Shown here piece after piece: positions 1 through 5,911 of a stretch of 6,820 bases of DNA. The first letter of the stretch is position 1; each line of letters begins with the position of its first letter. This DNA comes from Cyclobacteriaceae bacterium (lineage in GTDB: Bacteria > Bacteroidota > Bacteroidia > Cytophagales > Cyclobacteriaceae). Position numbers and translations under genes: made by a program. Location of the stretch: positions 1 through 6,820 of the forward strand of contig JAUUZS010000233.1 in NCBI GenBank assembly GCA_030589835.1, read 5' to 3'. The notes beneath the pieces were generated by a model that worked only from the letters and a program-made list of their open reading frames with translations, searched no databases and was not told where the DNA came from.

Positions 1-310
1 AAGGGGTTTCGAGCAGGATACCTGATATGTTTTCATCTTCTGCCGCATGCTTGATGGCTTCTTTAAATTCCATCAAACCAATGCCGCCATCCTGAAAATT
101 CGCAAACATGGGCAAACCTTCAAAAGGATCTTCTACCTCCCTTTCCAGAATAGGTTTGTTGAGCTTAAGGTGCAAGATGGTATTCTCATCCAGTTTATGG
201 AGATTATCTTCAGATCCGGAAGATGCGATGCCAATCAATATAAAAAACATAACAAATGTAAAAACAAACAACCCGGTTAGCGTTGCCAATAAATTTCTTA
301 AAAATTTCAT
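1..310 (-). CDS. sppA: Signal peptide peptidase SppA (protease IV), N-terminal 103 residues, cut by the window edge
   Basis: The reading frame opens with ATG at 308-310 and runs off the left edge, so only about 103 residues are seen. The protein starts with MKFLRNLL and one hydrophobic segment (about residues 5-28), the single N-terminal membrane anchor expected of SppA. Next come a hydrophobic strand (ILHLKLNKPILERE, about 45-58), then DPFEGLP and GGIGLMEFKEAIKHA, and a start of the next strand (ISGILLE). This order matches my memory of the N-terminus of Bacteroidota SppA, a membrane-bound serine protease that degrades cleaved signal peptides. The catalytic lysine and serine would lie outside the window. 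It is divergent from folK with an 85 bp gap, which I recall as a common arrangement in this phylum. The identification rests on N-terminal resemblance only. Confidence 0.82.
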   Translation of the reverse strand, partial: MKFLRNLLATLTGLFVFTFVMFFILIGIASSGSEDNLHKLDENTILHLKLNKPILEREVEDPFEGLPMFANFQDGGIGLMEFKEAIKHAAEDENISGILLETP

Positions 311-395
311 ATCCGATGTTAAAATTAATTTCAACAATAATAGCTAAGGAATGATATTTAAAAAAGCATATTTTTATTTTTGTGGTTTTAAAAGG
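311..395. promoter_or_regulatory. Divergent promoter region between sppA and folK
   Basis: This 85 bp AT-rich gap must hold the 5' signals of both genes. On the plus strand, TATTTTTG at 375-382 fits the Bacteroidota -7 consensus TAnnTTTG exactly. It lies only 13 bases before the folK ATG, so the transcript would have a very short leader. No well-spaced TTTG -33 box is visible. On the minus strand, TATTATTG (one mismatch to the consensus) is found within about 25-40 bases of the sppA ATG. In such AT-rich DNA both matches could be chance. Confidence 0.35.
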
Positions 396-878
396 ATGAA
401 AGGAATATATCTACTATTAGGAAGCAATTTGGGAGATAGCCGATCTTTGCTCGAAAAGGCAAAGGCGGAGATTAGTAAGGATATAGGAAAAATTGTTATA
501 TCGTCATTTATTTATTGCACCAAAGCCTGGGGTATTGAACATCAACCCGATTTTTTCAATCAGGTTCTGGAAGTTGAATCTGACCTCCCGGCGGACATAA
601 TTTTGCAAAAAATAAATATGATAGAAGAAAAATTAGGGAGGGTGCGATACATCAAATGGGGTTCCAGAATCATTGACATTGATATTTTGTATTATGGCAA
701 TGAAATAATCGATACGGAGAAATTGCGTGTCCCACATCCTGAGAATAAAAATCGTAATTTTGTTTTGGTGCCCATGGCGGAAATCGCACCGGATTTTGTA
801 CATCCGAAATTGCTGCTTACTCAAACGGATATGTTGAGAAAGTGCACTGATACCCTGGAGGTGCAAAAATGTGTGTAG
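396..878 (+). CDS. folK: 2-amino-4-hydroxy-6-hydroxymethyldihydropteridine pyrophosphokinase (HPPK)
   Basis: A cytosolic enzyme of folate synthesis that transfers pyrophosphate from ATP to 6-hydroxymethyl-7,8-dihydropterin, the step before dihydropteroate synthase. I place the start at ATG 396, giving 160 residues, the usual family length. The frame is open back to an ATG at 351, but those 15 extra residues (MIFKKAYFYF...) precede the normal N-terminus. The protein begins MKGIYLLLGSNLGD, the typical first strand and LGSNLGD loop. The HPPK signature KWGSRIIDIDIL (about residues 87-98) carries the acidic residues that bind the two magnesium ions, and VPHPENKNRNFVLVPMAEI follows as expected for the substrate-binding loop. 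No other folate gene is nearby, so it seems to be a single-gene unit ending at the terminator at 892-923. Confidence 0.96.
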   Translation: MKGIYLLLGSNLGDSRSLLEKAKAEISKDIGKIVISSFIYCTKAWGIEHQPDFFNQVLEVESDLPADIILQKINMIEEKLGRVRYIKWGSRIIDIDILYYGNEIIDTEKLRVPHPENKNRNFVLVPMAEIAPDFVHPKLLLTQTDMLRKCTDTLEVQKCV

Positions 879-891
879 TTTTTGGTTATAA

Positions 892-923
892 AAAAAGCCA
901 CCCTTATGCCAGGATGGCCTTTT
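892..923. terminator. Two-way intrinsic terminator between convergent folK and the lipoprotein gene
   Basis: A stem pairs 897-903 (GCCACCC) with 912-918 (GGATGGC) with one C-A mismatch and an 8-base loop. It is flanked by an A-run on the left (892-895) and a T-run on the right (920-923), which pair around an A-C mismatch. The T-runs are in place on both strands, so it can end folK (stop at 878) and the minus-strand gene ending at 940. Confidence 0.75.
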
Positions 924-939
924 CGCCTATTAAAGCAAA

Positions 940-1794
940 CTACCCGTCTCTTCTTGGCCCTGTTAATTCTACGGTTTCTGTTATACCGTCCTTGGTGATT
1001 GTCACAAGATTGTCACAAGTCCCGTCGCCGTAGTCAATGGTAATACTATTGCCATCTTCAAAAGCCTTGACTTTTATACCTTCTACCGGAATCATTATTC
1101 TATCTGTTGCCAGGCATGATCTTTTCCACACAATTGGTTTGGTGATATTTACCGTATAGATCAGGCCTTCCCTGTCGATGCCACTGGCGCTACCGGTCCT
1201 TATGCGCTCATCATTTATTGGATTTGGTGTACGTATCCTGCTGGTTTCCCAGTTTGCTTCACGTGTCGCATATGTTCCGTCTTCCCAGGTGACTTTGCCA
1301 TTTTCAAGTACAATACTAAATCTTAGATAATCATCTGTACTGGCTGAAATATTGGTTCGGGTACGTGTGCCTTCAATAAGGTTGCCATCTACATAAAAGT
1401 TTTCGAACGTCATAGTATGAACAGCCCCAGACACAAACCTTCTATCTGTGTAGCTAATAAGTATTTTTCCTTTTCGCTCTCTACCATTTATACCAACACA
1501 ACCTTCGCCAAAATCAATGATAATGGTATTGTTTTCTAAATCATGGGTTTTTTCAGCGCAATGAATCGGACTGTCTTCGCTGTCTGCTATTCTTCCTCCG
1601 GATTCAAATAGCAATACGCTTTCGAATGCGATGTCATCTACATCTTCAAATGCCGATTCTACAGAAGCTTCGTTTTCTACATTTAGGAGATCAACATCGG
1701 TAAGTTGACCTGGGCTTTCTACATCTTCCTGGCACGAACTCGCAAAAAATATCAATGCAAAAATGGCCGTAAATAATTTGAATGATCCTTTCAT
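940..1794 (-). CDS. Putative outer-membrane lipoprotein of unknown function with a duplicated IDFGxGC motif
   Basis: I do not recognise a named family. The 284-residue product starts with a lipoprotein signal: MKGSFK, a hydrophobic run (about 7-17) and a lipobox ASSC with the cysteine at residue 21. The following QED resembles the acidic export signal that sends Bacteroidota lipoproteins to the cell surface, so surface exposure is an inference. Residues 33-58 are strongly acidic and probably form a linker. The rest is rich in beta-strand patterns. Two related stretches, NTIIIDFGEGC (89-99) and NSITIDYGDGTC (249-260), each run into a strand of the type ILISYT or TVEL. Besides C21 there are four cysteines (79, 99, 227, 260), one pair near each copy, which could form disulfides in the periplasm or outside. 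The ATG at 1792-1794 is followed directly by a proper signal peptide, so the start is firm. Confidence 0.85.
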   Translation of the reverse strand: MKGSFKLFTAIFALIFFASSCQEDVESPGQLTDVDLLNVENEASVESAFEDVDDIAFESVLLFESGGRIADSEDSPIHCAEKTHDLENNTIIIDFGEGCVGINGRERKGKILISYTDRRFVSGAVHTMTFENFYVDGNLIEGTRTRTNISASTDDYLRFSIVLENGKVTWEDGTYATREANWETSRIRTPNPINDERIRTGSASGIDREGLIYTVNITKPIVWKRSCLATDRIMIPVEGIKVKAFEDGNSITIDYGDGTCDNLVTITKDGITETVELTGPRRDG

Positions 1795-1821
1795 AATAAT
1801 TTTTTTTAAATTTGTTTTTTG

Positions 1822-2025
1822 TCAATTACAGATCTTTGATGCAGGCCAGTCAAGAAGGTTTAATTCAAACGATATTTTTTTTTCGCCATTACCGGTATCC
1901 TTTATTCCCTTAAGTATAAGTTTCATTGGGCCATTTATTAAATTATGGAGTACAACTGTTATTTGGTTGGAATACATTGTTGCAAAAGACGGAAGACCAA
2001 AGTCAGCAGAAGAGGCTTGTGGCAT
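1822..2025 (-). pseudogene. Short ORF, possibly the 3' remnant of a truncated gene
   Basis: From the ATG at 2023-2025 this frame gives 67 residues ending in LNLLDWPASKICN and a TGA stop 27 bp before the lipoprotein gene. I recognise no family. The second half (MKLILKGIKDTGNGEKKISFELNL) has the amphipathic strand pattern and codon choice of a real beta-rich protein, unlike the other short frames nearby. The ATG lies inside the perfect hairpin at 2021-2051, and the upstream part overlaps the nested inverted repeats, so a natural 5' end is missing. It may be the tail of a gene cut by insertion of the repeat block, a small unknown gene, or chance. Confidence 0.22.
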
Positions 2026-2088
2026 AAGCAACTTATAATGTTGCTTATGCCAAACTTCAGTTTTTTACTCATTTTAATTTTGGTCTTC
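1992..2088. repeat. Nested inverted repeats around a perfect 12-bp hairpin
   Basis: The inner hairpin pairs GGCATAAGCAAC (2021-2032) perfectly with GTTGCTTATGCC (2040-2051) around a 7-base loop TTATAAT; one more T-A pair (2020/2052) makes 13. It is enclosed by a second perfect 10-bp inverted repeat, GAAGACCAAA (1992-2001) against TTTGGTCTTC (2079-2088), with 19 and 27 bases between inner and outer arms. A direct repeat TTTTGGTC occurs at 2078-2085 and 2089-2096. There is no T-run directly after the hairpin on either strand, so it is not a typical terminator. It may be a mobile palindromic element, a structured RNA or a protein-binding site. The repeats themselves are certain; their role is not. 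Confidence 0.7.
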
Positions 2089-2102
2089 TTTTGGTCGCCA
2101 TA

Positions 2103-2144
2103 GGCATCGCTATCGCATAGCTTCAGCGGAGCGAAGGAGATGCC
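2103..2144. repeat. Compact foldable block with three-way-junction pattern
   Basis: An outer stem GGCATC (2103-2108) with GATGCC (2139-2144) encloses two hairpins side by side. The first is GCTAT-CGC-ATAGC (2109-2121). The second is a CTTC/GAAG stem (2121-2124 with 2133-2136; C2121 is shared, so one stem gives up a pair) capped by GC-GGA-GC after a bulged A. The block is GC-richer than its AT-rich surroundings and starts 14 bases after the nested repeats, so both may be parts of one element. Confidence 0.5.
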
Positions 2145-2159
2145 GACTTCTAACATTAT

Positions 2160-2700
2160 TTTTATTTTTCATTATAATGATTGAAAAACCAGTAATGGAA
2201 AGGATACATGTAATAAGGGTTTGAGGATAGCTTTTTAGTAATAAAAATAAGTTGAATTAAATTGGCGATTTGGGGTCACCTAATATTCTTCTGGGAGCAT
2301 TGATTGCCCTTCACTATGTTAATTGATACAATTTAACAGAAAAATACAAACCTAAGCTTTTGATAAAATGTTATTGGGGAGCACAAAATATTATGAATAA
2401 TTTTGCACAGCGCGATCAGCACGACAAGATATATTTCACTCAAAGAGACCATACCTCTTAGTGAGATCATGCTATGGTGCAGAAAGCCTGGTGATATGCG
2501 CAGGGATATATTGTCTATGAATATGAGTTACATGCGATGATGGTTATTCCTATTTTTCAAGTAATTTTCCCATATCGGGAATTACGTCCCTCATTGGGAT
2601 AAAAATGCACCCATGCCAAACATAAGAGATTGATATACAGCGTAATATGATTTTAGCATGTTTTTGGCATAAAGGCTAATCGTATTTGATTCAGCAAAAA
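2160..2700. other. About 540 bp with no recognisable gene
   Basis: All six frames are broken by stops at short distance and I see no tRNA or known RNA motif. What can be seen is weak: two small tandem hairpins with five-base loops, TTCCC-ATATC-GGGAA (2567-2581) and TCCC-TCATT-GGGA (2587-2599), and an imperfect inverted repeat ATGCCAAACAT (2613-2623) against ATGTTTTTGGCAT (2658-2670). It may be decayed sequence or contain untranslated RNA. Confidence 0.5.
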
Positions 2701-3110
2701 TAGAGATTGAGAGGAGAGGAAGAGAGGAAAAACAGTAGGCTGTTAAAAGGTTTGAGGCGAAGGAAGATGAATTAAGATATACTCTTTAATTAATGAATCG
2801 AAAGCAGTAAGGTTTTTTGAATGTTGGTGGTGGAAAGGCATGTGAAGAGGGTTTAGTGAAGTTGATAAATGTCTGATTAGAAACCGGAGAAGTAGGGAAG
2901 AAGTGAAGGAGAAGAGAAGTTGGTAGTGCGGGAGAAGTGGAGTGAGCAGAGAAGTTGAATGAAGGGATTGGTTTTTAACATATTGGAATTTGGCAGCTGT
3001 ACTTAATCTGTCATAAGCGGAAATTTTTTCACAAAGTACGGCGCCTATTTTCCAGTTGGATTGAAGAAAGTAAAAAGTAAAGATAACAATTGTGTGGTTG
3101 GTAGTTAGGT
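2701..3110. other. Strongly purine- and G-skewed stretch without a convincing gene
   Basis: The plus strand is dominated by G and A. In 2821-2940 I count about 49 G against 5 C, and 2709-2732 is an unbroken purine run of 24. Plus-strand frames have many stops. A minus-strand frame stays open from 3186 to 2743, but only because the C- and T-rich strand rarely makes stops: its translation is a low-complexity mix of leucine, serine, threonine and histidine without domain features. I leave it without a CDS. The stretch ends at a plus-strand terminator, so an untranslated plus-strand transcript is possible. Confidence 0.5.
2887..2955 (+). repeat. Five spaced copies of (G)AGAAGT
   Basis: GAGAAGT starts at 2887, 2914, 2932 and 2949, and the variant AAGAAGT at 2898. 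Copy-to-copy distances are 11, 16, 18 and 17 bases and the bases between are mostly G, A and T. This looks like a degenerate minisatellite rather than a CRISPR or a site array with fixed phasing. Confidence 0.5.
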
Positions 3111-3115
3111 TGAAT

Positions 3116-3147
3116 AGCGGAGCACCTCGTTCCGCTTTTCTTTTTTT
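3116..3147 (+). terminator. Strong plus-strand intrinsic terminator with no plus-strand gene before it
   Basis: AGCGGAGC (3116-3123) pairs over eight positions, including one G-T, with GTTCCGCT (3130-3137 region, arm end at 3136) around the short loop ACCTC. TTTTCTTTTTTT follows at once. The T-run is only on the plus strand; read on the minus strand, the hairpin is followed by mixed sequence. It therefore does not serve the minus-strand exporter gene whose stop codon it touches. It implies a plus-strand transcript coming from the left. Confidence 0.65.
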
Positions 3148-3904
3148 AAAAAAACAATTTAATTGCAGCAAGGGCACTTGACACAATAATAAATATCCTA
3201 TAAGGCTTTTCGGGAATGTATTTCACCAGTTTAAATCCGAGGTATGCGCCAATCATGATGGCGGGGAACATGGCCAGATCCAAAACAAAGGTATTGATGT
3301 CAATGGTTTTCCATATGGTGATGTGAAAGGGTATCTTGAACAAGTTAATAATTAAGAAAAACCATGCCCCTGTTCCGATGAAGCTATTTTTCGGAAGCAT
3401 CATGGATAATAAATAAACGGCCATCACAGGCCCTGCAGCATTACCTATCATAGTAGAAAATCCACCAAGAAGCCCTGCAGCAGAAGCAAAAATCCAATTA
3501 TGTGGAATGGCAGTTCCCGAATTTTTTTGTTCCCTCCAGATCATAATGGCCAATCCGGCAATAATGACAATACCCATAATAAGCTTAAATTGATCGTCAC
3601 TTACCATGTTTCCGACAAACAATCCTATGAGTACACCCACCACCGTACTAGGCATAAGTTTCCATATATATTTCCATTCAGCATGACGGTGATAATAGGA
3701 AACAGCAAAAACATCAGCCATACTCAACATAGGCAGTAATATCCCTGCACTCGATTTGCCCCCAAAGATTGCAGCTAATATGGGTACTATTAGCATTCCA
3801 ATCCCGGCAACCCCAGTCTTGGACATGCCCACAAAAAGCGCACACAACAGCACCCAAAACCATTGATCCGTAGCGAGTTCGAAAGATTCTAATATTGAAA
3901 CCAA
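3146..3904 (-). CDS. TauE/SafE (TSUP) family membrane transporter, probable sulfite or organosulfonate/anion exporter
   Basis: A 252-residue inner-membrane protein with about eight hydrophobic segments (roughly 15-47, 51-71, 84-102, 107-124, 137-168, 176-193, 207-228, 234-251). It has the two-fold repeat of TSUP proteins: GMSKTGVAGIGMLIVP (26-41) in the first half and GLLGGFSTMIGNAAGP (144-159) in the second. Family members move sulfite, sulfoacetate or similar anions, but the substrate cannot be read from the sequence. No ATG is available before residue 26, which would delete part of the first segment. The start is therefore taken as TTG at 3902-3904, 6 bp after an in-frame stop codon and downstream of the -7-like box at 3925-3932. 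The length is normal for the family. No sulfur-metabolism gene is adjacent. Confidence 0.93.
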   Translation of the reverse strand: MVSILESFELATDQWFWVLLCALFVGMSKTGVAGIGMLIVPILAAIFGGKSSAGILLPMLSMADVFAVSYYHRHAEWKYIWKLMPSTVVGVLIGLFVGNMVSDDQFKLIMGIVIIAGLAIMIWREQKNSGTAIPHNWIFASAAGLLGGFSTMIGNAAGPVMAVYLLSMMLPKNSFIGTGAWFFLIINLFKIPFHITIWKTIDINTFVLDLAMFPAIMIGAYLGFKLVKYIPEKPYRIFIIVSSALAAIKLFF

Positions 3905-3924
3905 AGTTGATTAAATAGAAGTAA

Positions 3925-3932
3925 CAAAAGTA
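3925..3932 (-). promoter_or_regulatory. Probable -7 promoter box of the TSUP transporter gene
   Basis: On the minus strand this reads TACTTTTG, an exact match to the Bacteroidota consensus TAnnTTTG. Transcription would start about 7 bases further on, leaving a leader of about 14 bases before the TTG codon. A clear TTTG -33 box is not visible, so confidence is limited. Confidence 0.4.
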
Positions 3933-3992
3933 AAAGTATTATTGGTGACCTATAAGGCCTAAATTATAATTAATATCCTCAAGGAACTGACG

Positions 3993-4028
3993 AAAAAGGA
4001 CATATTCCCAAATTGGGACACCCTTTTT
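3993..4028. terminator. Intrinsic terminator after the aminotransferase gene
   Basis: The core is the palindrome TCCCAAATTGGGA (4006-4018), stem TCCCA/TGGGA. Around it AAAAAGG (3993-3999) pairs with CCTTTTT (4022-4028) across an uneven internal loop. On the minus strand the hairpin runs into CCTTTTT, right after the aminotransferase stop codon (4028-4030). It separates this gene from the TSUP gene transcribed in the same direction. Confidence 0.65.
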
Positions 4029-5173
4029 TAAGGTTTTATTTTCAGGTATTTTTCGATTCGATCCAGCCCTTCATTAATGTGTACAAGGGAATTTGCATAG
4101 GAAAACCTGAGGTAACCCTCACCGTTGGCGCCGAAGTCGATCCCCGGAGTTACACCTACATGCGCATGTTCAAGAATATCAAAAGCCAGTTTGTAGGAAT
4201 CAGTTGAAAATTTCTTGGCGTTGGCAAAGATATAAAATGCCCCTTCCGGCTCGGAAGATATTCCAAATCCCATTGATTTCAATCGATCCACCATTATCCT
4301 TCTTCTTCTCGCATAGGTTTCTTTCATGATCCCGACTTCTCCATGGTAATTTTCCAGGGCCTTGATTGCTGCTTTCTGCGCCACAGAACTAGCGCATATG
4401 AACAAATTTTGTTGGATTTTCTGAATTGGCCGCACATATGCTTCAGGAGCAATCAAATAACCAATCCGCATGCCGGTCATGGCATAAAGTTTAGAAAACC
4501 CATTGGTCACAAATGCTTTATCTGTGAACTCCAGAATAGAATGCTCCTTTTTTTCATACACCAGGCCATGATAAATTTCATCGGAAATGATCCACTGATC
4601 AAGATCCACCAGGGCTTTCATATTTTCAGGGCTACAAATATGCCCGGTAGGATTAGAAGGTGAATTTAAAAATAAGGCAGCAGTATTTTTGTTGATTTTT
4701 TCCTTAACCACCTTTGGGTCGTATTGAAAGCTATTTTCTTCTTCGCATTTTACAGGAACAGGAATGCCTTCCAGCAGCTTTATAAAATTCGGGTAACAGG
4801 CATACCCCGGGTCAGGGATAATCACTTCCTGATCTCTTTCCATCAGAACCGATAAAATCAAATGGATCGCCGGGGATGTTCCGGAAGTAATGATAATCCT
4901 CCCCGGATCAATAGGTATCCCATATTTTTTTTCGTAGCTATGGCTGATAGCATTTCTCAATTCCGGGTCACCAAGACTATGGGTATAATGTGTGTGCCCG
5001 GTTCTTGTGGCCACATTGGCAGCTATTTTTACTGATTCCGGAACATCAAAATCCGGTTCTCCAACTTCAAGATGGACGATATCAATGTCATTCGATTCCA
5101 TTTCCCTGGCTTTTTCAAGCACTTCCATCACAATAAAAGGAGAAATATCACGGGCTCTTTTAGGCAATTTCAT
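4028..5173 (-). CDS. PLP-dependent aminotransferase, class I/II (aspartate aminotransferase fold)
   Basis: A cytosolic fold-type I aminotransferase of 381 residues, full length for the family. The order of motifs is complete: LEVGEPDFDVPE (35-46, substrate-binding N-terminal loop), THYTHSLGDPELR (61-73), TSGTSPA (96-102, phosphate contacts), PDPGYACYPNF (120-130), SPSNPTG (171-177, N174 contacts the cofactor), ISDEIYHGL (196-204, D198 holds the pyridine nitrogen, Y201), NGFSKLYAMTGMRIGY (224-239, K228 forms the Schiff base) and YLRFSYA (354-360, R356 binds the substrate carboxylate). The amino donor and acceptor cannot be told from the sequence, so I give no symbol. The N-terminus MKLPKRARDISPFIVMEVLEKA resembles a general amino-acid aminotransferase group rather than tyrosine or histidinol-phosphate enzymes. 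The gene is alone in its unit, with a terminator behind it and a divergent HAD phosphatase gene 228 bp upstream. Confidence 0.95.
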   Translation of the reverse strand: MKLPKRARDISPFIVMEVLEKAREMESNDIDIVHLEVGEPDFDVPESVKIAANVATRTGHTHYTHSLGDPELRNAISHSYEKKYGIPIDPGRIIITSGTSPAIHLILSVLMERDQEVIIPDPGYACYPNFIKLLEGIPVPVKCEEENSFQYDPKVVKEKINKNTAALFLNSPSNPTGHICSPENMKALVDLDQWIISDEIYHGLVYEKKEHSILEFTDKAFVTNGFSKLYAMTGMRIGYLIAPEAYVRPIQKIQQNLFICASSVAQKAAIKALENYHGEVGIMKETYARRRRIMVDRLKSMGFGISSEPEGAFYIFANAKKFSTDSYKLAFDILEHAHVGVTPGIDFGANGEGYLRFSYANSLVHINEGLDRIEKYLKIKP

Positions 5174-5401
5174 TTCAGATATTATAAAGATTAGTATTAT
5201 TTGAAATATGATCTAAGTAACTAATTTTCCTAATAAATAAAAAAGAAACAGCATAATTGTATGTGCTCATGCAAGGGCCTAATGAAAATAATGCTCAATA
5301 ATAAACCAATTGCGCCAATACCGGCTAATGGAGATTTCTATCTTGGACAATTATTTGTATTTTAATGCTGAAATTTATTGGTTATAGACCTGTCATAAAT
5401 T

Positions 5402-5857
5402 ATGCTGATTGTTTTTGACCTTGATTTTACCCTTTGGGATTGTGGAGGCACCTGGTGTGACCATACTTCTCCACCCTATACGAAGCAAAATAAATTTGTC
5501 CGTGATGCGGACAATAGATATATCAGGCTATATCCTGATGTATTCCCAATTCTTGAGGTACTACAAAAACTGCCCGTGCAACTTGGTGTCGCTTCCAGAA
5601 CCTCTGCGCCAGAATGGGCTGACGAACTCATGCAACTTTTTGACATTAAAAAATTCTTTGGTCATTTTGAGATTTACCCCGGCAGTAAATTGGACCATTT
5701 CAAATCTTTACAACGCAAAACCAAGCTATCTTATGACCAGATGGTATTTTTTGATGATGAATACCGAAATATTGAGGAAGTAGGACAGCTGGGAGTAAAC
5801 ACAATTATGGTAGAAGAAGGGATGACTATGGAGCTGGTACAACCATACCTTTTCTAG
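5402..5857 (+). CDS. HAD phosphatase of the magnesium-dependent phosphatase-1 (MDP-1) type
   Basis: A 151-residue soluble HAD-superfamily phosphatase without a large cap domain. All four HAD motifs are visible: FDLDFTLWD (5-13; D6 is the nucleophile, D8 the acid/base), ASRTS (64-68, motif II), K96 in IYPGSKLDHF (motif III) and FFDDE (116-120, D118/D119 bind magnesium). The tryptophan after the first motif, the RLYPDV stretch, ASRTS, the EIYPGSK block and VFFDDEYRNIEEVGQLGV follow eukaryotic MDP-1 closely. Mammalian MDP-1 is reported to act on fructosamine-6-phosphates and protein phosphotyrosine; the role of bacterial members is unknown to me. The ATG at 5402 directly precedes the motif I strand, so no earlier start is needed. 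It converges on the glycoside hydrolase gene with a 54 bp gap that holds only a weak A/T hairpin (5858-5876). Confidence 0.9.
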   Translation: MLIVFDLDFTLWDCGGTWCDHTSPPYTKQNKFVRDADNRYIRLYPDVFPILEVLQKLPVQLGVASRTSAPEWADELMQLFDIKKFFGHFEIYPGSKLDHFKSLQRKTKLSYDQMVFFDDEYRNIEEVGQLGVNTIMVEEGMTMELVQPYLF

Positions 5858-5911
5858 CTAAAAAAATCCGTTTTAGATCAGTTTGCTCCATTAATGCGCT
5901 CGATGACCTTG

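Noticed and set aside
351..395. Longer folK start at 351
   Set aside because: The 15 added residues are hydrophobic and aromatic and lie before the normal HPPK N-terminus, and the -7-like box at 375-382 would fall inside the coding region.
1763..2038. Plus-strand ORF of 91 codons
   Set aside because: It begins inside the firmly assigned lipoprotein gene on the other strand and is rich in phenylalanine and isoleucine from T-runs, with no recognisable features.
1959..2156. Minus-strand ORF of 65 codons across the structured blocks
   Set aside because: It lies over both inverted-repeat blocks, so its open frame probably reflects the repeat rather than a protein. It would also overlap the other short frame ending at 1822.
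2021..2157. Integron attC site
   Set aside because: There are AAC and GTT ends near palindromes, and TAATGTT/AACATTA are complementary at 2036-2042 and 2151-2157. The order GTT...AAC is opposite to attC, and the bases next to AAC at 2030-2032 do not fit RYYYAAC.
2887..2955. CRISPR array
   Set aside because: The repeat unit is only about 7 bp, spacing varies from 11 to 18 bp, and there are no cas genes.
2743..3186. Minus-strand ORF of 147 codons in the skewed stretch
   Set aside because: Its translation is low in complexity and shows no domain pattern, it overlaps the end of the transporter gene, and it stays open because the C/T-rich strand seldom makes stop codons. One segment around 2990-3060 looks slightly protein-like, but not enough to call.
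5858..5876. Terminator after the MDP-1-like gene
   Set aside because: CTAAAA/TTTTAG around a 7-base loop is a weak A/T-only stem with no T-run directly after it on the plus strand.
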